Of a stretch of DNA of 64,000 nt, positions 38,647-46,935 are shown in pieces. Below the pieces are notes generated by a model, which worked only from the letters and a program-made list of their open reading frames with translations, did not search any database and had not been told where the DNA came from. Numbering within the stretch: position 1 is the first letter of the stretch; each line of letters opens with the position of its first letter. The position numbers and the translations under genes were made by a program. The stretch is from Planctomycetota bacterium (lineage in GTDB: Bacteria; Planctomycetota; Uabimicrobiia; Uabimicrobiales; Uabimicrobiaceae): assembly GCA_029260735.1 (NCBI GenBank), contig JAJDCR010000142.1, forward strand, positions 23,202 to 87,201, written 5' to 3'.

Positions 38647-40215
38647 ATGAACGAACAGGTTGTTTATGGGTGGATATTGGTTCTAATTTATATGGCGATA
38701 GTTCTCTTTTTTGTGGTTCGAGGAGCTCGCAAAATAAAGAACATATCTGATTATGCTGTGGGTAATATTGCTTTTTCTCCGGTTGCGGTAGGTCTTTCTT
38801 TAGCAGCTTCCATTACCAGTGCGGCAACATTTATCATTAATCCTGGTTTTGTTGCCTACTACGGTATGAGTGCCGTTCTTTCCTTTGCCATAGTTCTACC
38901 TTTGGGTATCTTTCCTTCTCTCATTATTTTTACCAAGGGTTTTCGAAAATACGGAAGCGATATCAAAGCACAAACCATGGCCCAATGGATCGGGCAACGC
39001 TACAATAGCCCCTTTTATTCCCTTCTTTTTGCTTTTCTCTCTCTTCTTTTAATTACATTTATCGTTCTGATATGTGTAGCCTTAACCGTTGTCCTCTCGA
39101 CAACTTTGGAAGTGGATAAACTCTATGTTTTATTGGGAATAGTTATCTTTATATTTGGTTACATGATGTTTGGAGGAGCAAACTCTCTTGTTTATACCAA
39201 TACCATCCAAGCTTTGATCATGTTAGTCGTTGCTTTTATTCTCTTAGGCTCTGGTCATGAGCATTTTAGAGAAGGAGTTCATGGTTTTCTTGCCAAGCTC
39301 AAAGCTATCGACAAAGATTTAGTAACTTGGACAAACCCCAATAGTCCTCTATTTCGAGATTTTTTTGAAATTATTTTCTGCCAATTGGTTGTTGGGGTAG
39401 CTATTATATGTCAGCCTCATATCATAACAAAGTCTTTGCTTTTAAAGTCTGATAAAGACGTTAATAAATATCTAGTTGTGGGAATTTTTGCCGAAACAAT
39501 TTTCTTCTTGCTTGTTTTTGTCGGGCTCTATTCTCGTATTAGTTTTCCGGACTTAACTTTTAATGGAGCGCCCATAAAAATAGATGGAGCCCTCACAACC
39601 TACGTGAAAAGTGAGCTTCCTATTTTTGTTAGTTTGCTTGTCGTAATGGGACTTATTTCAGCAGGCCTCTCCACTCTAGAAAGTCTCATCCAGTCACTAT
39701 CAACAACGATCACTAGTGACATTGTTAAACCTCTTTTTGGTCGCTTCTTTCCTAAAGATGAAGAAAAAAGTTCTCTCTTGCAAATCCGTATTAACCGTAG
39801 TGTTATTGTCGGACTAGCAATTATATCTGCCTATATTTCTTACCAGCAAATTGTTTCCCCTAACCTCAGCGTTGCCATTTTAGCTCAGTGCGGAGTCTAT
39901 TCTTATTTTGCTGCTGCTTTTGTCCCCGTTCTTTTTGGTACTTTTTTGAAAGAAGTTCCCAAAGTCGCTCCGATTATGGCCTCCATCACCGCGGTGTTTG
40001 TTCATTTCTATTTATATTTAGTAGGAATTGCTCCTGGAATAACCCCTTACATGTGGGAAACCGTATGGGAAGGGCAACGTATGGTCACAGTGAGAAATCC
40101 GGCTATTCCTGCCACCGCTGCGATTCTATCCTCTTTAGTCGTCGGTTTAATTCTCTACTATGTGCCTAAGTTTTTCCAAAAATCGGAAGAAAAAACTAAC
40201 GAAGGAGCCAGTTAA
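38647..40215 (+). CDS. sodium:solute symporter (SSS/SLC5 family)
   Basis: The 522 residues form about 13 membrane helices, the usual number for the SSS family. LSLAASITSAATFIINPGFV in helix 2 and GLISAGLSTLESLIQSLSTT (sodium-site Ser/Thr region) are characteristic. The stop overlaps the ATG of the PHA synthase fusion by one base (TAATG), so the two are translationally coupled. The coupling suggests import of a carboxylate used for PHA, as acetate or acetoacetate carriers of this family do; the substrate is inference. Confidence 0.88.
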   Translation: MNEQVVYGWILVLIYMAIVLFFVVRGARKIKNISDYAVGNIAFSPVAVGLSLAASITSAATFIINPGFVAYYGMSAVLSFAIVLPLGIFPSLIIFTKGFRKYGSDIKAQTMAQWIGQRYNSPFYSLLFAFLSLLLITFIVLICVALTVVLSTTLEVDKLYVLLGIVIFIFGYMMFGGANSLVYTNTIQALIMLVVAFILLGSGHEHFREGVHGFLAKLKAIDKDLVTWTNPNSPLFRDFFEIIFCQLVVGVAIICQPHIITKSLLLKSDKDVNKYLVVGIFAETIFFLLVFVGLYSRISFPDLTFNGAPIKIDGALTTYVKSELPIFVSLLVVMGLISAGLSTLESLIQSLSTTITSDIVKPLFGRFFPKDEEKSSLLQIRINRSVIVGLAIISAYISYQQIVSPNLSVAILAQCGVYSYFAAAFVPVLFGTFLKEVPKVAPIMASITAVFVHFYLYLVGIAPGITPYMWETVWEGQRMVTVRNPAIPATAAILSSLVVGLILYYVPKFFQKSEEKTNEGAS

Positions 40216-43200
40216 TGGATAAGCCTAATACACCTGATATGCCCGGTATGCCCAATCAGTCCAATAATATATTTCAGTTTTGGGAAAAAGCAGCGGAGAA
40301 CTATCAGAAATCTTTCTCTGATTGGCAAAATATGATGCCTGAAAATTTACCCGACGCAACAAAAATGTTCTCTCCTTTCCAAAACATGATCCAAACAATG
40401 GAAGATTTTTTCAAAGGCATGAGCCAAGTAGCCGTTGAAAATCTTTCCGAAGATTATATAAAGGAGCTTCATAAAAGAAACTTTGGAGCTACCGAAAACT
40501 GGGAAGAGAAAACAATAGAAATTCTCCATAAGATGACCACTTCTCATTTTATCGAGAGCTATCAAAAAATGCTCCAAGACACTACCCAGATTATGCAAGA
40601 AAGCCAAGCTCAAGATCCCCAAGAAGTTGTTAACTTCTGGCAAACTCTTTTTACCGAGTATCTTCGAGACATGGAAGCTATTCCTGAAAATGCAAAACGC
40701 GTTGATATAGAGCATTTAATGAATATTTGGAAGAAGATGGCCACCCAACCCTGGGATGAGGAAACTCAACTTTACTCCCAGCGCTTTTGGGAATCTCTCA
40801 AAGTAAAGTTAAAATATGGAGTCGAGTACTACGCAGACCCGGAAAGCACCAAAGTTGCCTTTACTCCTCGCGAATTAGTATGGAAAAAGGGCAAAACAAA
40901 ACTCTACCATTACCACCGAGCGGCCGGTCAAAACGCCCATTCTCTACCTGTTCTCATTGTTTATTCCTTGATTAACCGACCTTACATCCTAGATCTCTTA
41001 CCACGGATTAGCTTAATTGAATACCTGACCAACCAAGGAATGGATGTTTATTTGATCGAATGGGGAGAGCCTAAGTATGAAGATCGAGAGATAACCTTAG
41101 ATGCGATTATTGATCCAGGTATCTCTAGTATTGTCGATTTTATTTGCACAAGACAAAAAGTTTCTCAGGTTTCTCTTTTGGGCCATTGCATTGGAGGAGT
41201 TCTTGCCTTACTCTACGCCGCAAGCTACCCTGAAAAAGTCAATCGACTAATAACTCTAACCACTCCCATCACTTCTACAGAAGGGGGAATTGCCGGGGTT
41301 TGGGCAAATATTATGCCCATCGATAAAATCATCGATACCTTTGGCAATATGCCGGCAAAGTTAATCCGCTATAGCTTCATCTCTCTTAAGCCCTATTTTG
41401 AAGTTATCCGGCTAAAAAAATTCTACGAAACTCTCGACAAAACCCCTGAGAAGTCGATGCAGCGTTTTTATGCTGTCGACAAGTGGGTTAACGATAACGT
41501 CGATGTTCCAGGAGAGGCTTTTCGTAAATACATCACTGAGGTATACCAAAAAGATGGGCTGCGCAATGCTAGTATTACGATCAATGGTCAAACTGTTGAT
41601 CTAAAGAGCATTACTTGTCCTCTTCTTAATATAGTAGCAAACGATGACTGGATTGTCACAGCTGCATCCGCTTCTATCTTGAATGATCTTGTCGGGAGTA
41701 AAGAGAAAACTCTGCGCCAAATTCCAGGGCACCACTTGAGCATTCTTTTAGATCCTAAGAGTCGCCATGAAGTTTGGCCGGAGATCTTAGATTTTTACCA
41801 GGCGGGCAAAAAAGAAGATACCAAAAAGGACAAAGAAGACAAAAAGGAAGAAGAAAAAGAAAACAAGGAAGTTTCTGTCAATAAAAATACCTTTGCCAAT
41901 GTCTATGCTATGCTCGAAAACACAGTGGAAGAATATGGCGACCAAGTCGCCTACTACCAAGAAAAAGAAAAAAGCGAAGGAGAGTGGGAGGAGATAACCT
42001 GGCTAGATTTCAAAAAAGAAAGTGATCTCTTTGCCATGTCTCTTCTCCAAGAAGGTTTAGAAAAAGGAGAGACGGTTTGCGTCTTGGCGGGGAATTGCCT
42101 GCTTTGGCCTCTTGCCGACATGGGAACCATTACGGCCGGAGGAATTTCTGTTGGCCTATACCCAACAAGTGCTCCCGATCAATGCGCTTATATCCTAAAC
42201 CACTCTAGCTCTAAGTTTGTTGTCGTGGATAGCGATGAACAACTCCAGAAAATTCTCGCAATAATAAAAGATGTTCCTTCTTTGCAAAAAATTATTGTCG
42301 GACCAAAAGTCGAAAAATTTTCCCCCTCCGAAAAAATAGTTCGTTGGGATGATTTTCTCCTTGGTGGTAATGAGTTTGAAGAAGAAAAAGGATGGGCTAA
42401 ACTCCAGGAAGTTGCCCACTCTAGCCAATACGATGAAACCGCTATCATTGTTTATACTTCAGGGACAACCGGGCAACCAAAAGGAGCCTGCTTGAGCCAT
42501 CGTTATGTTTTAGCGAGTAGCGAATCGCTCGACCACATCTTTTCTGAAATAAAAAAAGACGTTCTCCATCGAATTGATCCAGAAGCGGAGGAACCTTTTA
42601 ACTTCCTCTCCTTTCTTCCCTTTTGTCATGTTGCTGAACGAATCAGCGGAATGTATGCCCGGATGTACTCAGGTTACCCCGCTTACTTTGTCGAAGACCC
42701 TCGCAAACTCAACCAGTATTTAACAGAAGTTTCCCCTCATATTTTTGGAGGACTTCCTCGTTTTTACGAAAAAATCTACGCCAAAATTATGGACGAAGTC
42801 GAAAAGGGAGAGATCTACTCCAAAGACCGTTTTCAAGAAGCCATCTCCATTGCCAAAGAAGTGGAGAGCTATCACAAAAAGGAAGAAGAGCTCCCTTCTG
42901 AGCTAAAGGAAAAATTTGCCCAAGCAGAAAAGGACGTCTACAGTAAAGTCCGAGCAAACTTTGGCCAACGTATTCTCGCTTGTACCTCGGGAGCAGCTCC
43001 TGTTCCAATCGAAGTATTAGACATGTTCCGCTATGCCGGTAACCTGTCTATTCTAGAGGCCTACGGACTCACTGAATTTGTTTGCTGTGCCTTCAACACT
43101 CCCACCGCTCAAAAAGCAAACTCCGTCGGGAAAGCAATGCCTGGTTGTGAAATCCAAATAGCTCCCTCTGATGGAGAAATCTTACTAAGAGGCCCTCAGA

Positions 43201-43739
43201 TGTTTAGCGGCTACTACCAAGATGAAAAAGCCACTCAAGAAACCATTCAAAAAGATGGTTGGCTACAAACCGGAGACATCGGCAAACTAGATGAAGAAGG
43301 TTTTCTCTCGATCACGGGTCGCAAAAAAGAGTTTATCAAAACTTCCACCGGTAAAAAAATAGCCCCTCTCTATATCGAAAACCTATGCAAACGCAACCAT
43401 CTCATCAGCAACGTGATGGTTTATGGCGACAATAAAAAATACCTAACCGCACTGATTACCCTGAATCTTCTAGAACTTAAATCCTATGCCGACCACAACA
43501 ACATCGCTTACAAAAAAGCAAGCGAGTTACCGCAAAGCCCTGAGATAAAAAAGATCATAGAGCAGTCTATTAGTGAAATGAATGAGAAGGTTTCCCGAAC
43601 CGAGCAAATCAAAAGATTCTCTATTTTAGAGAAAGATTTTTCTCTCGAAGAAAATGAAATCACGCCTACAGGGAAAGTGAAGCGTAAAGTTGTTAGTGAG
43701 AACTACCAAGATGTTATTGAGGGGATGTATAGCGAATAA
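40215..43739 (+). CDS. phaC: PhaE-like / class III PHA synthase / acyl-CoA synthetase fusion
   Basis: Residues 1-215 are helical and Gln/Met-rich (FQFWEKAAENYQKSFSDWQN), resembling the PhaE subunit. Residues 216-530 are a class III PhaC: lipase-like box GHCIGG with nucleophile Cys325, Asp477/478 in VANDDWIV and His506/507 in PGHHLSIL. A charged Lys/Glu linker (532-553) follows. Residues 558-1174 are a long-chain acyl-CoA synthetase with VYTSGTTGQPKG, the YGLTE motif, TGDIG and a C-terminal TGK lysine region. PhaE and PhaC are normally separate proteins and the synthetase separate again, so one chain here may activate an acid, make the CoA thioester and polymerise it. Some polymer synthases need hydroxyacyl-CoA, so extra enzymes elsewhere are likely. 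gaaggag precedes the start. Confidence 0.9.
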   Translation: MDKPNTPDMPGMPNQSNNIFQFWEKAAENYQKSFSDWQNMMPENLPDATKMFSPFQNMIQTMEDFFKGMSQVAVENLSEDYIKELHKRNFGATENWEEKTIEILHKMTTSHFIESYQKMLQDTTQIMQESQAQDPQEVVNFWQTLFTEYLRDMEAIPENAKRVDIEHLMNIWKKMATQPWDEETQLYSQRFWESLKVKLKYGVEYYADPESTKVAFTPRELVWKKGKTKLYHYHRAAGQNAHSLPVLIVYSLINRPYILDLLPRISLIEYLTNQGMDVYLIEWGEPKYEDREITLDAIIDPGISSIVDFICTRQKVSQVSLLGHCIGGVLALLYAASYPEKVNRLITLTTPITSTEGGIAGVWANIMPIDKIIDTFGNMPAKLIRYSFISLKPYFEVIRLKKFYETLDKTPEKSMQRFYAVDKWVNDNVDVPGEAFRKYITEVYQKDGLRNASITINGQTVDLKSITCPLLNIVANDDWIVTAASASILNDLVGSKEKTLRQIPGHHLSILLDPKSRHEVWPEILDFYQAGKKEDTKKDKEDKKEEEKENKEVSVNKNTFANVYAMLENTVEEYGDQVAYYQEKEKSEGEWEEITWLDFKKESDLFAMSLLQEGLEKGETVCVLAGNCLLWPLADMGTITAGGISVGLYPTSAPDQCAYILNHSSSKFVVVDSDEQLQKILAIIKDVPSLQKIIVGPKVEKFSPSEKIVRWDDFLLGGNEFEEEKGWAKLQEVAHSSQYDETAIIVYTSGTTGQPKGACLSHRYVLASSESLDHIFSEIKKDVLHRIDPEAEEPFNFLSFLPFCHVAERISGMYARMYSGYPAYFVEDPRKLNQYLTEVSPHIFGGLPRFYEKIYAKIMDEVEKGEIYSKDRFQEAISIAKEVESYHKKEEELPSELKEKFAQAEKDVYSKVRANFGQRILACTSGAAPVPIEVLDMFRYAGNLSILEAYGLTEFVCCAFNTPTAQKANSVGKAMPGCEIQIAPSDGEILLRGPQMFSGYYQDEKATQETIQKDGWLQTGDIGKLDEEGFLSITGRKKEFIKTSTGKKIAPLYIENLCKRNHLISNVMVYGDNKKYLTALITLNLLELKSYADHNNIAYKKASELPQSPEIKKIIEQSISEMNEKVSRTEQIKRFSILEKDFSLEENEITPTGKVKRKVVSENYQDVIEGMYSE

Positions 43740-43912
43740 AGGATGCAATTTATCAGTAGCCGAAGTGAATAAAATTTCAAATTAGACAGGCTTCAATTAA
43801 AATAATTTTATTTAATATTTATGGAAACTTAATGAACTGCAGTGTAAACTAGATGTAGTTAATTAAATGTTAAATAAAATTGTTTTAACTTTTCTATTTG
43901 AGGGCTATAAGA

Positions 43913-44908
43913 ATGCAAAAAAAATGTCTACTACTTTTATCTGTTTTGCTTTTAGGGTCTATCCCTTTTGCTTTATCAGGAGTAATCCGTCATGACCGCT
44001 TAGATCAAGAATATATAGACTTAGCAGCCTCTTCTGTTTATGCTAGTGTTGGTAGATTTTCAGGAATCAATGCTAGTTCTGCTTTTTCTGCATCGGGAAC
44101 ACTAATTGCCTCTGACTGGGTTTTGACCGCTGCTCACGTTGCTGATGGAGCAAGCTCACTAGACTTTCTTATTGGAGGACGAACGATTAGTGCGGCAGAA
44201 ATGGTAATCCACTCAAAGTGGGATGGAGACTTGAATAAGGGTTTTGATATTGCTCTTGTGAGATTAAATGAAAGCATTACAGATATAGCAGCTGCTTCCT
44301 TGTATACAAACAGTGATGAAGCTGGTCTAACAGCAACTTCGGTTGGTTTTGGAAGAACAGGAACAGGCGAAACGGGAAGTGTTTTTTTTGACGCCAAAAA
44401 ACGAGCAGGAAATAACATAATCGATGATATTATCAACGATCGTCGTAAAAATCCTGGCATTCTAACGATGGATTTTGATAACCCTAACAACCCTGGAGAT
44501 AATTTCTCAGGATCAAGTACAGCATTAGATTTAGAGTACTTGATAGCTCCTGGTGATAGTGGTGGTGGACTGTTCGTTAATGTTGATGGAACAGATTTTC
44601 TTGCTGGAGTTCACTCCTTTGGAGCCTCTGTTGATGGCTTAACAGATTCGGACTATGGAGATATCTCAGGGCACACCCGTGTCTCTGCTTTCCTAGACTT
44701 TATCAATGGGGTGATTAATCCTGGCACTGGTGGAGGTAAAGGTGGAGGGAAAAAAGGTGGAGGCTCTGATGATGGAGGTGGTAAAAAAGGCGGAGGGCGG
44801 CCTTTTTCTCTCACAGCTATTGAGTTTGCAGACCCCATACCAGAACCTTCTTCTTTTGTAACTTTAGCTATAGGATTTCTTTTTTTTCTAAGAGCTCGCC
44901 GAAGTTAG
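43913..44908 (+). CDS. secreted trypsin-like serine protease with PEP-CTERM tail
   Basis: I use the ATG at 43913 (gaggg 9 nt upstream); a TTG five codons earlier is an alternative. A signal peptide (KKCLLLLSVLLLGSIPFALS) leads to a chymotrypsin-fold domain with the full triad: His in LTAAHVADG, Asp in GFDIALVRL and Ser in PGDSGGGL. A low-complexity Gly/Lys linker follows (GGGKGGGKKGGG), then the PEP-CTERM tail: PEPSS, a hydrophobic helix and a basic end (RARRS). PEP-CTERM tails are processed by exosortase during export in exopolysaccharide-producing bacteria, so the protease is probably delivered to the cell surface. Confidence 0.92.
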   Translation: MQKKCLLLLSVLLLGSIPFALSGVIRHDRLDQEYIDLAASSVYASVGRFSGINASSAFSASGTLIASDWVLTAAHVADGASSLDFLIGGRTISAAEMVIHSKWDGDLNKGFDIALVRLNESITDIAAASLYTNSDEAGLTATSVGFGRTGTGETGSVFFDAKKRAGNNIIDDIINDRRKNPGILTMDFDNPNNPGDNFSGSSTALDLEYLIAPGDSGGGLFVNVDGTDFLAGVHSFGASVDGLTDSDYGDISGHTRVSAFLDFINGVINPGTGGGKGGGKKGGGSDDGGGKKGGGRPFSLTAIEFADPIPEPSSFVTLAIGFLFFLRARRS

Positions 44909-44931
44909 TTCCTAATTGACATAAGATAAAT

Positions 44932-44974
44932 AAAGAATAAAAAAAGCTGCGATTAGCAGCTTTTTTTATTCTTT
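44932..44974. terminator. long bidirectional terminator
   Basis: Arms 44932-44950 and 44956-44974 are perfect 19-bp complements (core AGCTGC/GCAGCT) around the loop GATTA, with A-rich and T-rich flanks. It stands 23 nt after the protease stop and would serve both strands. Confidence 0.9.
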
Positions 44975-45185
44975 TCAGGAATCTTGTTTTTTAGTTTTGA
45001 ACTTTAAGAGCTATGCCCAGAGTCGTAAAAAAAATGGCCAACTCCCATGCTCTTCATGCAACTCTGAGCGGGTAAAAGGAGCTATCTCAGCAAAGCCAAA
45101 AAATAAACTCTTTCCACTAAGTTAGGATTAGCTGCCATATCATTATTGAATGATAAGATGCAAAAGAGAAGGGAAAATTATTTTC

Positions 45186-45980
45186 TTATCTTTTTCGCAT
45201 ATAAAACAGAGAAAGAGCTACGAAAAAGAAGAGTCCTGTACTCGGCTCAGGAACAGCACTCACATTAAATAGAGCTTGGACTTCTCCTTCTGAAAGATCT
45301 CTATTAAAAACCGCAATGTCATCTATTAATCCATTGAAAAATAGAGCCGGACTGGAAAAGGGATTTCTGGCCCCGATTGAGACACTAACATTGTTTGTAC
45401 CATAGTTCAGAGTACTTCTTTGATCTCCCGAGGCAGTCGATTGCTCCACTCCGTCTACATATAAAATTAAATCTTCTGCCACTGGATTTGTAAAAAAGAC
45501 GGCGGCAAAATGATGAAACTCACCATCATTAACAACCTGATCAGAGTTTTGGGCAAAAACAGTCGAACCAGAATTCCCCACTTCAAAATGAGCGGATAAA
45601 AAACCAGTAGGACCAACCTCAATTACCCACTCAAACCCACCAGAATTTTGATCTCCCTTTTGGATAATCATTTGGCGACTACCATTAGAATTGGTTTGAA
45701 ACCAACCCGAGATCGTCATGGTATCTAAAATTTGAAAATCACTACTATGTCCCAAATCAACGTAAGAAGAGCCATCCATCTGGAAAGCCTGTCCAAAACC
45801 TTGGTTTCCAGGCGCAAAAGTTGCTCCAAAGTTGTTTCCATTGTGATTTCCTGTGCTGTCACCGGTATTACCTTCTGCTTGGTAATGAGCAACCAATCCA
45901 TTGGTTACTGGTAATGCCGCGAGCAATGGCACCAATGATACGATGAGAACTAAGAATAAAAGATGTTTTGTAAAAGCCAT
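45186..45980 (-). CDS. secreted LamG/concanavalin-like protein with PEP-CTERM tail
   Basis: A signal peptide (to about residue 22, LLAALP) is followed by a LamG-like jelly-roll: GLVAHYQAEGNTGDSTGNHN, ILDTMTISGWFQTNSNGS, HFAAVFF and GLIDDIAVFNRDLSEGEVQ are the hallmark strands of LamG_3 domains, which bind carbohydrates or proteins. The C-terminus is VPEPST, a hydrophobic helix and KR, a PEP-CTERM tail. At 264 residues it is just one LamG unit plus sorting signals. It probably attaches to surface glycan; the ligand is unknown. Confidence 0.9.
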   Translation of the reverse strand: MAFTKHLLFLVLIVSLVPLLAALPVTNGLVAHYQAEGNTGDSTGNHNGNNFGATFAPGNQGFGQAFQMDGSSYVDLGHSSDFQILDTMTISGWFQTNSNGSRQMIIQKGDQNSGGFEWVIEVGPTGFLSAHFEVGNSGSTVFAQNSDQVVNDGEFHHFAAVFFTNPVAEDLILYVDGVEQSTASGDQRSTLNYGTNNVSVSIGARNPFSSPALFFNGLIDDIAVFNRDLSEGEVQALFNVSAVPEPSTGLFFFVALSLFYMRKR

Positions 45981-46275
45981 TGTCTTTCCACCATAATTGA
46001 CTATTTATATATTTTAAATTTCTCGTACTTCTTAAGTCTAAGTCTCATTCCCTATTCTGTCAAGGTAAATTCGGAAACTGGAGAACTCATTGTTCTAAAC
46101 CATCACTCAAAATGGATTGATTTAGGAGAGTAGTTCAAGTAAGATAAAACCTATAGATTAAACAATAATTAGCCTATGTCGACATTGAAATAGAAATATG
46201 CCAGGAGCATTGCACCTTATAAATCGAAAAACAAGGTCATTATCTCTAAAACATCTATGAAAGACCAGTAACTCT

Positions 46276-46812
46276 ATGAGTTTAGCAAATGTGATGAAAA
46301 AATCGTTAATCCAAGTTTCTTATTGGATTGCTGCCATGTGGATAGTTTTTGTACTATCCCGCATTTTTCCTCTATATAACTTTGGAATAGTTCCCCGAAC
46401 TTCGTTTGGTCTGGTCGGAATTATCGGAGCTCCTTTTTTACATGTGAGCTGGGCACATTTAATTTCAAATACCATTGCCCTAGTCACTTTCGCTCCAATT
46501 TTTGTTGTTGTAGAAGGAAGAAAAGCTATTGAAAAGATTGTTATTCTGACAATAGTCACGGGGCTTTTAACTTGGACTTTTGCCAGACCAGCTATTCATA
46601 TAGGGGCTTCAGGAGTGGTATTTGCCTTGTACGGGTATCTAATATCTCTGGGGTTTTTCAGAAAGAAGATCCTCTATATGGCTCTTTCGATTTTTTTACT
46701 TATTTTTTACGGGTATATAGTGATGGGAATTCTTCCTACTCAGTCGGGTATTTCTTGGGAATCTCATATTCTTGGTTTTGTCACAGGTATAGCTTTAGCA
46801 AAGTACAAATAA
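46276..46812 (+). CDS. rhomboid-family intramembrane serine protease
   Basis: The 178-residue protein has six membrane helices. The catalytic Ser is in GASGVVFALYGY and the catalytic His in SWESHILGFVTG, with the HLISNT motif (Asn of the oxyanion hole) in helix 2; this is the complete rhomboid set in the minimal six-helix form. It cleaves within membrane segments of substrates; targets are unknown. No strong ribosome-binding site is visible and a Met seven codons in (MKKSLIQV) is an alternative start. It lies among secreted PEP-CTERM genes. Confidence 0.92.
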   Translation: MSLANVMKKSLIQVSYWIAAMWIVFVLSRIFPLYNFGIVPRTSFGLVGIIGAPFLHVSWAHLISNTIALVTFAPIFVVVEGRKAIEKIVILTIVTGLLTWTFARPAIHIGASGVVFALYGYLISLGFFRKKILYMALSIFLLIFYGYIVMGILPTQSGISWESHILGFVTGIALAKYK

Positions 46813-46935
46813 CTGCTTCTGATTTAGAAAAAATATGATAAAATAAATCTACCTAAAATTTCTGAATATTTAAGATAGACAAAATTAGGAAAAAGAACTG
46901 AGTCGTTGTTCGAAAAGAAATCAAAGGGACTAGTT

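Noticed and set aside
44975..45185. CAGAGT/ACTCTG inverted pair and a small ATCATT/AATGAT hairpin as regulatory sites
   Set aside because: The arms are short, widely spaced or without a T-tract, and are expected by chance in AT-rich sequence.
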